DNA of 64,000 nt from Entomortierella parvispora (taxonomy: Eukaryota; Mortierellomycota; Mortierellomycetes; Mortierellales; Mortierellaceae), in contig OY752140.1 of NCBI GenBank assembly GCA_963573315.1, positions 3,844,001 to 3,908,000 on the forward strand, in the 5' to 3' direction. Under the pieces are notes generated by a model that worked only from the letters and a program-made list of their open reading frames with translations, did no database searches and was not told the origin of the DNA. The position numbers were made by a program, and so were the translations under genes. This document shows positions 35,103 through 47,464 of the stretch, piece by piece; the stretch's first letter is position 1; each line of letters begins with the position of its first letter.

Positions 35103-38100
35103 TTACTTGACACGCAAAACGCCGCGAACACCCATCAAGAACCTCAAAAAGATCTCCCTCCTTGTCGCCGTCATCGCCACATCTCGCATAGTCCACCCTT
35201 GATTCGGCAGCAACGGCTGAGTAGGGAAAGCCTCGGACAAGTGCTGGAACGAACTCGACAATCTTTGCTCCAATTCTGGCGTCAATGGTGTCTCACTGGC
35301 TGCCAAAAGCTCCTGGATCAAGCCTCCGTAGGCCTCCTGTCTTGCACACACCAGTGCCAAAACACATGATCCCGCCACATCCACCAATTCCATGTCCAAC
35401 TTCTTGAACAGCAATTGCTCAAACATCAACTTCAAGAACGCGTCCAGATGTGGCTGTAAACCCGAGGCAGCCACCTGTCGATGGTTACAGCTGTAAAGGG
35501 CCATGGCCGTGATCGCCTGGAACGTCAGATGAGAGACCTCGAGGATATTATGGTCAATGCCAAATTTGAGCGACGCCATCAAGTTATTCATCAGATCCGC
35601 AGGCAACTCTACTAATCGTCCAGGGTAAGACTCGATCAACCTTGAAATCAACCTCACATAGAGGGTGCACAGTCGGGGGATCTTGAGCATGTTTTCCTTG
35701 ATCATCGGAATCAGAATATGGATCCCTGAAAACACAACTGTCGATGGCAACACGGCCGACTCCGATCCGCTCAGCATCTCATCCACGCCACGAACCTCCA
35801 GCAGACTCAACAACAGCTCCAAGACCACAGAGACGTCACTATAAGGGTCTTCCTCCGCCTCCTCCCAGGCCGATGCACGCTTCGCTCCCAAGTTGGCCGC
35901 AGAGAAAGTTTGGAGCAACTTGAGGAGACAGGAGTGGAAATAGTTGACCTGATCCGCAGACAAGGTCGTGAACTCAAAGTTCTTGATCATATCCGAGTAC
36001 ACCTGCAAAACCAGAATTTGGACCTCAGGGAAACTGCTGTAGACTCGCACCAGGTCAACAAACGACTCAAAAAATCGAGAACAGAAAGCAAAGATCATAG
36101 GGGTATTGATGTCCGTCGATGCCAACGCAAGCCCGTTAAACATCTATAGCACAAGACATGTAAACAAGGCAAATGTTGTTCGTGATTAGGAGCAGACTCT
36201 GTTTCCTCTTCAACATCCTGCCCACTCATTTTTACATTTTTCACGCACCTCAAGACCGTTCATGATCTGGCTCATGACCTCGGGAGTTTGGTATCTGGCA
36301 GTAAATGACTTGTCATGTAATACGGCTGCAAAACGGGTCTCAATAGCCGTTGAGATTAAATTAAAGTAATGGCCGTTCAGCTGCTCCGATGGCGCGTACG
36401 AAATAATGGTAGTAATAGATTGGATGAGAGAGCTAAGAGATGAATGATCAAATGTGCACAAGTTAGAACTACTTTTGGTCGACAATAGATAAACTCTTTG
36501 GAAAGGGGGCCCGCGTACTTGTGGATGACCTCAGGAAGAACGGAGAGGTTGTCGATAAAGAATTGGACAAGAGGAGGGAATTGCTCTACACCACAACAAA
36601 GACGCGTCAATTCATTGTATCTAATATCAATCACAACAATCAGTGCAGTTCAGAGTCATTATTACCTGAACGCAGCAAGGCATCGCGCAATGCTGACCGC
36701 TGTCCGAGAGAGTTGAGGAGAGAAATAACCTGAACCAACACGTCGGGATCCGCATTCCACATGACAAAGTTGATTCGAAGCTTGGCGATCAAAAACTCGA
36801 GGATTGTGATACCTTGACCTCCACGCGATGGTTCACCATAAGACTGCAGTAAGTTGGGGCTATTGCAAAAAACGCTTCTTTAGAAAATGGATGTAACAGT
36901 GACACAAAACAAGGAATCTCGTATTTGGCAATTGGATATATCATACCTGAGATTTGCATAGTTTTCAGGATTGCAGAACAAGAATGTCTTCACCCAGCGC
37001 TCAAGGAACCAAAACAAAGACAGTGCCACCTGAGGACTGCAAGAGATGGCCTATAAATTCCCAACAACCCAAAAACAGAAAATGGTATTACATAACTGGA
37101 AAGACATGGAAATGAATTGAGAATTTGATCATGGCCAAAAATTACCTGTGCAGAATGGGAGTCGAGTGAAACAGAGTCCAAGAGGCTCATGAGGTTGCTG
37201 AAGATGCAGACAAGTTGATCCTGAGCAAGCGCCTGATTCCTCGAGAGTTCATTCAGAGTTTCCGGGACAAGAGCAGTCTCGCCCATGTTATTGTCCGCAA
37301 AGACGTATCCAGTGATCACAATCAACCAATGCAAGTGCTCGTGCAAGAAAACAACATAATCTGGGTGGCTGCCGTCCTGTGTTGTGCTTAGGAACCGCTG
37401 GAGGGCCTCGATGCGCTCGTGAAGCAGGGTCTGGAGACGAAGAAGAGTGTTGTGGGGGTCAAGTCTGGCTAAAGCCGCGATTGAGATAAGCTGATCGCCA
37501 TACGTTTCCCAATCCTGGAATCCGTCGCTCTCCTCATCGTCCAATGCATTAAGTTTGGCGAGCTCGAGTCGAGTGTCGATATACTTTTCGACAATACGGT
37601 AGCTGATACTGTGGAAAAACTGGAGGAGATTCGTAGCGTCGGCGACCAGCGACGGGGAGTTGTGATCAGAGATTGCAGCTTGAGAGTCCTGGACGAGTTT
37701 GACCCATGTCACCAAAAGTTCATCGAAGGCACCCATCAGACTCTCCGATTCCTCTGGGACCTTGGCTGATTCATTCAGGGTATGAATGGTGAGCAGAGCG
37801 ACCTGGTTCAAAAAGTCGAAGCGGTCAGGCACGGCGCAAATTGTCTGAATAGAGTGGAAGGAAAGAAGCTGTCGGATCATCTCGGTAATGGCAATGAGGT
37901 TCTCCGTGTAGTCCGCCTGCAGACATTCATCCGAAGAACACGATGCGACGCTATAGAAAAGAATGAAGAGTGTCCATGAGTGATTTCGCCCTGTCAACAT
38001 CGTGGATTACATGTCATTATAAGGAGTGGGACATACTTGTTGATAAGTGTCAAAAGACCTCTCATTACTCCGGATATATGGTGAATTGTAGCTTCGTCGC

Positions 38101-39409
38101 TTTCAAAAATCGCCCCATGAAGTCCACAAAGCTGGATTAAACACTGTCGAACTCGGTGTGTCATGATATTGTCGTCCTGAACCAGAGGAAACAACTAAAC
38201 GAGGAAAGTAGAAAATTAGCATCATACTTCTTCTCAGCATGCATTGTGCGATCTATTCCAAAGAACAATCCTTACGCTGAAGAACATGGAGAGGACATCA
38301 GCATTCACAAGGACAGGCCTCCAGCTGGCAGGGTAAACAACAGTCCTAGGAACGTCATCTTCGTCATCTGCAAATGTTCCTGCCAAGACAGGTTGACCTG
38401 AAAAGAAACGAAATTGTTAGACTAGAAAGATCAAAGATCAGATAGCCCTCATAGTAGACTTTTAGAACTTACTCGTAGACGCAAAGTCCCACTGAAGAAT
38501 CGACTCCAGGAGCATAATGGAAAGACTCAAAAGCGGCTTTTGTGCTCCCGAAACCTCCTGACCTTGATTCGCCACCAGTTGTCCAAGCTGTTCGTGCAAG
38601 ATCTTCAACGCCGCCTCGAATAACAATCTCAAGTGTCTCTCCTCGAACGAATTCTTGGTTTTGTAATGGAAATCCCAGGTCAATCCCACGCTGCTTGCCT
38701 TTCCTCTGCTCGAGAACTCATCCACCATGGCATGCGCCAACGACAGTCCGATTTTCTTTTCCTTGTCGCCCATTGACAAAAGTTGAAGAATATGGTTGTA
38801 AACAACATCCTGTTCCTCCTCTGAGGCTTCGAGCCACCCGCGTTTCGAGATCACGGCAATCGCCTGGTAGATCTGCTTACTAACCCAGGTAACCAATCGA
38901 GTTTGATGAAGGTTGTAACCGATGAGGTAGGCCTGCAGATTATGGATATCTTGCTTCTGGTACAGTCCATACTCCCGAACAATCGCCCCTGTGATTCCTG
39001 AAGCTGCATGGAACTGAACGGCAGGCGAGACCGAGTTGGCTGTAACAAGGATGTGTAAAAAATGGTTAATCAATCCTCTTCCTACCACTATGCAATTGGC
39101 TTGGAGAAACGTAGTGTGTCCACAATTTGAATAAGAGAAGGAATTACCGAGAAGATACTGGCAAACAGGGACGATATTGGCACTCTGTTTGAACTCGATC
39201 AACACCTTCTCAGCTTGCACTCGAGTAGATGGGTGCTGCAAAGGATATAAAGAGAATAACGGTTAGAGAACGAGAACTCAGGAGAATGACGAACATCCCA
39301 GTGCATCCACTGGTGAATCCAGGCGAAAAATTGTTCAGGTATCCATGTCTCGCACCTGCTGCTCGGCACAGGCCTTTTCAATAGTGGCCAACGCCGTCGG
39401 TAAATCCAT
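35103..39409 (-). CDS. XPO4: Exportin-4 (importin-beta family nuclear transport receptor)
   Basis: Exportin-4 is a Ran-GTP-dependent transport receptor; in animals its cargoes include eIF5A and Smad3. Eleven exons (39409-39356, 39235-39148, 39039-38473, 38397-38276, 38194-38037, 37950-37146, 37050-36947, 36859-36666, 36585-36519, 36432-36249, 36143-35103) join in frame to 1127 residues, matching the ~1150-residue family. The sequence is all-helical, HEAT-repeat-like, with an N-terminal segment typical of importin-beta proteins (HPSTRVQAEKVLIEF). Family landmarks are SIMLLESILQWDF, YPASWRPVL, the strongly conserved LHWLIVITGYVFADD, and the extreme C-terminus ending GVLRVK. The start is the only ATG before a clean donor. 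Exon 9 needs an acceptor inside a stretch that is open in another frame, so that join is the least certain. Confidence 0.9.
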
Positions 39410-41727
39410 GGTCTTGGGCTTGAAACGAATGATGCAACGAAGGAGAGTGATCACTCAGGCTTTTTTTTTTTGACCAAGCGAAAAGATCACGTGATGGAAG
39501 TCGCGTGTAGCATCTACGATCGAGAACTTTTGGTCTCAGTACGCGCTGTACGTGATATCTCGTGGCGCGTCGATTGATGGACCATTCACCTTGAAGTTGC
39601 CCAGTTTCTGAAAACAAAGGATACCGTGTCATCTTCAACTGTCCAGGCTTGAGGAGCTCCGACGAATAGCCACCAGAACGGCAATATCGCGGTATCGCTA
39701 GCGCTTGGCCAGCGCCAGATTCTGGGGTCAAACTGTGTTGCGGCGACACGAAGATGAGATTGTCTCCAGAACCATTTTCATTCAAACAAATAGAACCACA
39801 AAGGGACGGCCATTGGCATTGCCACAGTCCAACCTACAATCCATGATTTACTTCTGTCGACGATTCCTTCCTTTGTATCATTTCTGATTGCACAAGCAGC
39901 CTGAGCTTTTCCTGGCCAGAATTGCTCGACTGAAGACATAGGCCAGGGAAAGGGCTCCGCCACCATGCACTGTGCAGCGGCATGCACAGACTTGAACGAT
40001 CCTCTTTCCTCCGTTGGCCAATGAGTAGTTGAGCGATTCTGAGAGCACACGATCGCCTCTATAAAGGAGCAGGTGGAGATTTCTAATCTCAATTTGGGAA
40101 CGCGAAACGAACGCGCGGGAAAAGGGTGGAAATGACATTTTGTACCTTCATTTATTTCAGCTAATCCTAATTGTATTGAAAGGGCAACTCCGCATACCGC
40201 CTCCTTGTCAAGAAACAAACGGAAATAGAACTGGGATCTAATGGACGGATCCTGTTGATGCTGTGTTCTTATTGTTGTTGGTGTCTGGATGAGACCGAGG
40301 AGGATGGTGGAGAGAGGGGCAGGAGGGTTACCCAAGAGAAACGCTTGATTCCAGTGACCAAGATGGATGTCCGAACTCTCCAAAATGTTCCTTGAAACGT
40401 CGCTACTGCCCTTCTCCTCGGAAATTGACCCATGATGTAAAATTGACATCGATTATAATTACGATTGTGTCGAGTGCTCAGTTTTCATATGCAAGGCAGT
40501 CGTTGAAAGAAGGGGATAAAGCCCAGGAGTGGTGCCCTTGCAAAATGTCCGTGTTATCGGGAAGAAAGAGGAGTCTATGGACGCAGTGATCGATACAATC
40601 GATACGCAAATTCTTTTTACGAAGACGAAGTACATCACAATTGTGAATATCGAAACGTTCCCCTTCTGCCCCTTTTCAACGATTACTGCCCACAGAACGA
40701 CCCGAGTTGGCACTGATGAGATGATCTAGTCAGATCGAGCATCATCGTCACTGTAGCAACCCTTCAACCCCCAGATCCTCAAACACAAAGGCTAGACTAT
40801 CAGTTTTGGGCCGATAGAATAGCGAACTTGCGGAATACACTGTTCTTTTTTTTCTTGCACCTCTTCGTAATCACTCCAGGAGGTCAAAGGGTAGGAGTAA
40901 GCCTGAAAATATGGGGCCTATGGAGTCAGCCAAGGAAAGGAAACGAAGGAGGGGCAAGAAAGAGAGCGGGAAGAATAATATCAATTACCAGGAAGATCAA
41001 GCAGACGCACGAGCAAACGAAAGAGTGGCCATGCCATTCATGGCGGCCTTCAGTGTTTGTTTGGGAAACAACACTGGACTTTACTTGCGTTCTTTACAAC
41101 AAACAACCATTCATTTCAACAGTTGAACTCTCGTCCCCTTCTTCTCTCCTTCCTTCTTACGTCCATCCGATTTTCTCTCGTACGCCTCCTTCTCTTTCCC
41201 TGTCGTTCTTTTCTTCGCGTGCCTTCCATCTTTGTTACTGTCCATCCGCCTCGACTTGTCTGCCAGAACCATTTATCTCCCTTTCTTTTCTCCTCACCGT
41301 TCACTCCTCTTCTTCTTCTTCAACCGTCCATCCGACAGTCCGTCTCCTCCTTCCCGTCGTAAAAATAGTTCTCTTGTTCACCCTCCCCCCTTATTTTTTA
41401 TTTTTTGGGGTCGTCACTACCATTTTTTTTGTTGCATGAATCCTTTCTTTTATCTGTTCTTTCTTTTCTTTCATCTCTTCCGTCTCTCTCTCTCTCTCTC
41501 TCACTGCTTCTTGTTATCTCTTCCTTCTTTTGTTTTGTTCTTTAACGACCACCCCACACTTGGCTTTCCTTGCCACTTCATCTACTCCCTCTCCCTCCGC
41601 GCACACCCTCCGATAACCACCGTTACGTACCACCACTCGGGTTTCTTTCTTTGTCCTACATTCGTCTCAGGCACCACCACCACGCGAAAACAAAAAAAGC
41701 AACACCTCTCCAATCATCCTCGTCACC
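39410..41727. promoter_or_regulatory. 2.3 kb divergent spacer between exportin-4 (-) and the orphan gene (+)
   Basis: No supported gene. The longest ORF is on the minus strand (39778-40449, 223 codons); it has no family motif, and I do not call it. From about 41120 to 41690 the plus strand is pyrimidine-rich (TTC/CTC runs, a CT tract near 41491-41508), forming the leader of the gene starting at 41728. The start context there is GTCACCATG. Confidence 0.45.
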
Positions 41728-44025
41728 ATGTTTAAGTCCAGCTACAACAACCTTTGTGCTACATCCACCTTGACGACCGCTACGCCAATGCAATTCCTTC
41801 ATATTCGGCAAGAATCCCTTTTGCGAAAGCGAGCCCTGATGACCTATGGGCCCCAGGGAACACTGGACTTGGCCCTGTTGGGTGCCATCCTCGGAAACCA
41901 CATTCGAGAGATTGGTCGGTACAAGGTGACCTGTGATGGTGAACTGGTTCATGGTCGGTATTCGATCTATGAGTTGGTCAACTTTGGAGTCCTTTCCGTT
42001 ACTGGTCGTAAGGTTCCCTCATCCTCCCCCTCCTCCACTTCATCGTCGACAGTGGGATCTCGAAGAGGATCCCAGAGTTCCTTTTTGTCCTCAACTGGCT
42101 CCTCTTCCACAATGACCACAGACTCCACCGCAACCTCCTCTATGTCTGCTTCTTCCTCTCCCCAATCAACACGGATCTACCCCGCGACACTTGCCAATTT
42201 GTTCCCGGGATTGGTGTTCAAGGCGTTGAGACGAAAGGCTATCCGACCCCCCAAATTCCAACATGACGATGAGGATGAGGTAGAAGAACCTGTTTCTTCA
42301 TCGGCCTTGTCCCCCATGTCTTTTGCTTTTCCGTGTGAAGACAATGAGGAGGCGATCATGTTCTTGAAGGATATGGATCCCCTCGACAACGTTATTTTCG
42401 ACTCTATTCCTCCTCAGGAAGAGCAGGATCCCTTATTGATCACCTCGGAAAAGGTTCTCGCCCAATTGGTTCAGCAAAAACTGCATCGCGTCAAGGACCT
42501 GCCTTTACCCCAGGAGCTCTGTTTCTTGGGCGCGGTCAGTTTTGCCCTCCCTCCCGTGTTGAGAACCATGCATGTGGCCTGGACAATGAGCTTTTTGAAC
42601 GTCCGAGCTCGAACTGATCGTCGTCAACGAAAACAACAAAGGCAACAGCAGCAGCGAGAGACCTTGGACGAGAACAGTGGCAACCAAGAGGTGGGATCCA
42701 CGAAGGGTGGATTGGAGTTCCGTCCGGATCTGTACGCCCACAAGATGCAACTGGCTCGACTGGTCCGAGCTCAACAACAGGCCAAGGCGACTGCAGTTTC
42801 CACCACCGTCCCTCCACCAGCTCGTGGCTCGCCTCAGAGCGCTAGTATGAAACGAGGACCTTCCTCCATTTCGATCCCTGAGGAAAACGAGGATGAGGTC
42901 GAAGGACCCGGAGGAGCTAGAGGAGCCGAAAGAGCACAGGGCGGAGGCGGAGTCGTCATGGGAGCGCTCGCTCAGCCAGAGGGAGAGCGCAACGTGGACG
43001 CTCCACTCTCTATTCTCAAATCCAGCTCAAAGAGGACTCTTACCAGGAATATCCCCAAGCCTATTCTGATTCCCAACTATGTGCATCCCACAACACCCTC
43101 ATCATCGTCCTCTTTGGCCTCGCTGCCTGCTACAAGAAAGGCTACCACGTCGGTTGAGCCTGCAGCTGTCAGACAGGACAAGCGTGTGATGCAGCAATTG
43201 CTTTCTCTCGAGAACAAAGTCCCGAGGGTCGTTCGTCAATGGGCCATCGCAGCCAGGGCTTGCTTTGCAGAAGAACTCCAACAAGAGGACAAGTTGATGC
43301 AAGAATGGGTCGATCGCCAACGGATTCAAGTTGCAGTCGGCCTCGGTTGTCTCTCTTCCTCCACAGCAGCCAAGTTGACCAATGCCGTCGCTACGCCCAC
43401 CTCGAGCAGCGGGCGTACTCGTCCAAAGTTGTCGCCAATAACCACAACAATGAACACCACCAATACCACCGCCACTACCACTGCGATTTCCACTCGTCAT
43501 AATATGAATTCTGGCAGGTCCAGAAGCAACTCGATCATTCTTCCACAGTCTCGACACCGACTCTCATCCTCGTTGCCTTCAGCAGCTGCAGTCCTGGCCG
43601 CCTCCTCCTCCTCCTCTACGACGGTTATCAACACAGCATCGTCTTCGGGTCCGCTACCAACTGTTGAAGATGCCAAGGTGCCATTGTGCTTTCCAGAGGG
43701 TGATGTCCTGTGCAACCGAAGCACCAGTCGCTACTCAGGCTTCGAAATCAGTTCTTGTCAACAACAGCAAGCCCATCATCATCAGCTGCAGCATCAACAA
43801 CAGCAGCAGCCCAGGAGCCAAGGTTCTTCCTCCTTCCTTGCCTCAAGACCTGCGAGCGGCTACGGCGTGGATCAAAGGCTCAGCTGCAGTCAGCAAATGC
43901 TGAGCATGCATCTCTGGCTCAGTCTCCTGGTCTCACCCTTGAGTCCACAACAGATGATGCACGACCACTTTGGCGCATGGCCATCTGTCGAAACCGCAGC
44001 CAGCGGTGGCGACAAGAGTGTCTAG
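41728..44025 (+). CDS. Unrecognised single-exon protein of 765 residues, Ser/Gln-rich
   Basis: I do not recognise the family. The uninterrupted frame starts in a good context (CACCATG). An ordered-looking N-terminus (about residues 20-95) contains MQFLHIRQESLLRKRALMTY and LDLALLGAILGNHI, then a helix/strand-like IGRYKVTCDGEL. Ser-rich linkers follow at about 93-150. A second ordered block spans about 155-300 (LANLFPGLVFKALRRKAIRPPKF, acidic DDEDEVEEP, then LCFLGAVSFALPPVLRTMHVAW). Gln- and Glu-rich segments precede a third ordered block near 485-545 (KVPRVVRQWAIAARACFAEEL, QEWVDRQRIQVAVGLGCL). The C-terminus has His/Gln runs and a final hydrophobic segment. It is probably cytosolic or nuclear because no signal or membrane segment is evident. 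Codon use resembles the neighbours. AATAAA lies at 44238. Confidence 0.75.
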   Translation: MFKSSYNNLCATSTLTTATPMQFLHIRQESLLRKRALMTYGPQGTLDLALLGAILGNHIREIGRYKVTCDGELVHGRYSIYELVNFGVLSVTGRKVPSSSPSSTSSSTVGSRRGSQSSFLSSTGSSSTMTTDSTATSSMSASSSPQSTRIYPATLANLFPGLVFKALRRKAIRPPKFQHDDEDEVEEPVSSSALSPMSFAFPCEDNEEAIMFLKDMDPLDNVIFDSIPPQEEQDPLLITSEKVLAQLVQQKLHRVKDLPLPQELCFLGAVSFALPPVLRTMHVAWTMSFLNVRARTDRRQRKQQRQQQQRETLDENSGNQEVGSTKGGLEFRPDLYAHKMQLARLVRAQQQAKATAVSTTVPPPARGSPQSASMKRGPSSISIPEENEDEVEGPGGARGAERAQGGGGVVMGALAQPEGERNVDAPLSILKSSSKRTLTRNIPKPILIPNYVHPTTPSSSSSLASLPATRKATTSVEPAAVRQDKRVMQQLLSLENKVPRVVRQWAIAARACFAEELQQEDKLMQEWVDRQRIQVAVGLGCLSSSTAAKLTNAVATPTSSSGRTRPKLSPITTTMNTTNTTATTTAISTRHNMNSGRSRSNSIILPQSRHRLSSSLPSAAAVLAASSSSSTTVINTASSSGPLPTVEDAKVPLCFPEGDVLCNRSTSRYSGFEISSCQQQQAHHHQLQHQQQQQPRSQGSSSFLASRPASGYGVDQRLSCSQQMLSMHLWLSLLVSPLSPQQMMHDHFGAWPSVETAASGGDKSV

Positions 44026-44294
44026 AGACCTACCACATCCGCCTTAATTGTTCTTTTTTTCTTTCTCTCTCCCTCTCTCCCACTCCCGCCTTCTCTCTTT
44101 GACTCCCTCTTTCATATATATATATATCATATCTCGCGATTCGCATTCCGTCCCCCTAACCCTTTGTCTATACCTATCAATATCCTTTGAACTTTTACCT
44201 CCCAAACTCACAAACGATACCATACTACTTCCACAAAAATAAACCAAAGAATTTAGTGCCAAAAAAGACATGATCATCAGTCGTTTTATTATTG
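44026..44294. terminator. Convergent 3' flank between the orphan gene and the Sds3-like gene
   Basis: AT-rich gap with an ATATATATAT run at about 44117 and AATAAA at 44238-44243 on the plus strand. No gene. Confidence 0.5.
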
Positions 44295-47200
44295 CTATTG
44301 TTCGCCAGTAGATTTCATATCCGTTTTTTTCGTATCTGTTTTTGGAACAACAGCCGTTGTCATCCCTGTGGCAGAAGGTGCCACTGCTGTCGACAAGGAT
44401 GCCACTGCTGTCGATAAGGGTCCCACTGCTGGGGATGGTGAGGGTCTTATGGCCTGTCCAAACGAGGTAATTGGTAAAGGTGACTGCTGTGTCGCTGCCC
44501 GAGGTCGAGGCCCTCGTTTTGTCTTTTCAAGTTCCTGTAGAATTGGATGAGGCTTATATTCCACTGGTGGTCGTCGTGATGGAGTCAAGTTCGAAGGCCT
44601 GTACCCTGATCGAGGGTTCGCTCCCGCAGGCTTGGGCTGTCCTGGTCCAATTCTGGGAGGATTATATGGTCCAGATGTGGATGCCGACGACGGTGGGCGA
44701 GGAGGAAGAGGAGGTTGAGTATATGGATATTGCCTAGCAACCGCGGCAGCGGATGGGGTCGACGGAGAGGAGGAGGAGGATGGATAGGATGGTATCTCTG
44801 AACCAGGGATCCGTGGGATGCCAGGACGAGTTGGGTCCCAGGGTCGTCCGAATTTATCCGCAATCGGGTATCGGAGGTGTGGACGAACGCTTGGTCGATA
44901 ATCTTGAGGACCTGTTCCGTGAGCTTGTCCATGTGGAGCTGATCCATGTCCATGCCGAGATGGTGCGGTTCTTGGCGGATGTGACTGTGACGGTGGCACT
45001 TGCCCAGATCCTTGGGTCGATGATGCCTTGGATATCTGAACTCCATCTGGACCAAATCCAGGGACGAATCGAGGACGATGTGAGGGAGGCGTGACATTCA
45101 TTCGGGGTCCAGTTATACGGTGAGTAGTTGAATGGCGGTGAGAGGTGCGGACACCACCACTAGTCATTGGTCGGGGTATTGATCCTTCCTGAGTAGACAT
45201 CCCCTCCATTACACCATTTGATTTGGAGTCTCCCTCGTTCGGACGATGTCTCTTCGAGGCCACAGGATTCTGCATTTCTCGATCCAGAACTCGCCTCTTT
45301 CTCCGTCGTTCGTCGTTCAATTGATCAATCAGACTTAGTTGGTTTCTAGTCGAAGGCGGTACATGTATTATTTTCCGAGGCTCGCCGTAGTAGTCGTCAA
45401 AACCGGGTCCAGTTCTAGCTCCTTCGTACCCTCGGCTGTAGCCTTGATGATATGAGATTGGCCTTTGTTTTGGGAATAGGAAGGCAAGATCGATCGCTAA
45501 TTCTTTCCGGCTTAGTCCAAGGGGGGGCACAAGAGTCGGTCGCCTTGGTTTTCGCTCTGGTCGACAGGTTTCGCAGTCGCTGCAGTCGCTTCCTGAGCTA
45601 GAATACGAGTCGTAACTGGAGCAGCTTTCTGGACATGAGTCATAAGCAAAAGACTGAATTCCATTTGCTGACATATAAGCCATCTTTCGGCCATGCGCGT
45701 CCTTTTCTCCCAGCATGTCCTGTTCCGCAGCCGCCTGTTTACTCTGCAACAATTCTTGTTTGATGCTGTTCATGCGACTTTGCACCAAATCAATCATAGT
45801 TTTTCTCGTCGCCATTTGGCCAGCCTAAACAGGGTATTTCGAAATAAATAAGCAATCCAACCTGGTAATCTTGTATGTGGTGGAGGTTGACATTTAGTTA
45901 AAATTCAAGGACATGCTTTGCAACTTACAGAATATTGGTCCTGAGCAGCCTTGCATACTGCATCAAAGGTATTTTCTGCCATTCGGGAGAGGTAATCTCT
46001 TCGAGCAAGCAGCACACACAGTTTCGTCTTTCGTCTCTCCTCAATCGCTTTTAGCTCGGCTTGAAGTCCAGGATGAGTTCCTGCTCTGATCTGGGCCGCT
46101 TCAGTCTCCAACTCTTCAGATTGAGTGGTTATTCCCCTATAAAAGACAGCATCGTTAGAGTGTTGATCTCAACAAAGGGAGACGAGAGTCGATTTGAAAA
46201 TATTGCAGGATGGTACCTCTTCTTAAACGCTTTATATTCCTTTGAGACCTCAGTTAACTGCCTCTTAGCCCTGCGATGGTCCCGTTTGAGTTCCTTTGTC
46301 AAATCATCGTCTTCGACGCTGCTCTCGTCCGGTGCTGACAGGGCTGTACCGGTGAGATTGAGATTCAAGTCTTCAATATCTGCATTTCGACAATAGAAAG
46401 AGAGGAGGTGTGAGAAGACATATTGTTGATATAGACGGCGAAAACAGAGCCACTCAGCAAAAAAGGGGAGGGGGGTCAAAAACATATAAAATATGGGTGA
46501 ACAGACAGAACATACCTCCAAATGTATGCCGGATAAGCTCGTAACCAGGTGTATCTGTGATATCTTGATGAAGACTATCAGGATCCTGCATTCCGTCCTG
46601 AAGAAGTCGTGAAAGAGCCTCGGCGGCGTTGATGCTAGTTTTAAGCAATTGTTGCTCATCCGAGTACTGACTTAGAAAACTCCCCATATCTGCATCATGG
46701 CCGTCCACAGACAGACTCAGCGGCACAAGGATCTTGCTGGAGCGCAAAAGTCTCCTTGTTGGTCGCCTGCTGGTCGAGTTGTTTCGTTTTGTGTTTGACC
46801 CTGACCCATGTTGATCTTCATCCGACTCGACATCTCTGTTTTCGTTATCAGAGCCACTGGAGGCCTCTTCCATGTCCCGATCCTCGCTCGTGTGATTGTT
46901 GCTTTCATTGGTATTTTGTCTTCTCCGCCCTGGTAGAGACTTTGAGTCCTGCTTGCTAGTTGTGCTCTTTGTGTTGTCGCTGTTGGTGTTGTTATTGTTG
47001 TTGTTTCTGGGCGAATCCGTAGAAGACCTTGTAGACATTGTTTGTCCTACGGCGCTTTCCTTCCGAGGGGTGGTGTCGGAAGACGTTTCTTCCTGTCCAG
47101 CGCCGTCGTCACCATGTCCATCAGCATCAACGTCCATGTCATGAGTCGAGGAAGTCTTTGGCGAACGACGGTCCGGGGTGGACGAGAACCGAGGAGAACG

Positions 47201-47464
47201 GTTAGAGTCGGTCGAGGGCTCCCTGGTGGGTTTTGAGTAACGCCCTCCCCGAGTTCTCCTTGATATATCCGGATCTGGGATCGGGTCCTCGACCGAGGTC
47301 CCTTTGCGCGGCCGTCCTGGACGACCAGGGGTCCTGCCAACGGCGGCAGAAGTAGAGGAAACTGTCTTTGTCTCGATCTGACTGGAAGATAGGCTATGAG
47401 GAGGGAATCGGATCCTAGTGCTCGGACGACGCGTCTGCATCGGAGGAGGGTTCGTAGGAGCCAT
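44295..47464 (-). CDS. Sds3-like histone deacetylase complex subunit with a long disordered C-terminus
   Basis: Sds3/BRMS1-type proteins scaffold Rpd3L/Sin3 histone deacetylase complexes in the nucleus. Four exons (47464-46516, 46379-46217, 46136-45929, 45824-44295) give 949 residues. Residues 1-315 are disordered and Ser/Arg/Asn-rich, with an AT-hook-like GRPGRPRKG near residue 47. The Sds3-like coiled coil covers about residues 340-475: DDLTKELKRDHRRAKRQL, then HPGLQAELKAIEERRKTKL, LARRDYLSRMAENTFDAVCKA and MIDLVQSRMNSIKQELL, which is the pattern of this domain. The remaining ~470 residues are Pro/Ser/Arg/His-rich and probably unstructured. Identification rests on the coiled-coil pattern only, so another coiled-coil nuclear protein is possible. 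Divergent from the IPT-ankyrin-zinc-finger gene. Confidence 0.68.

Noticed and set aside
39878-40138. Minus-strand ORF with a NYSLANGGKR string resembling a polyprenyl synthase motif
   Set aside because: Only this short string matches; the aspartate-rich motifs are absent and the flanking sequence does not continue the family in any frame.
39778-40449. 223-codon minus-strand ORF between exportin-4 and the orphan gene
   Set aside because: No family motif and no splice structure; composition looks random.
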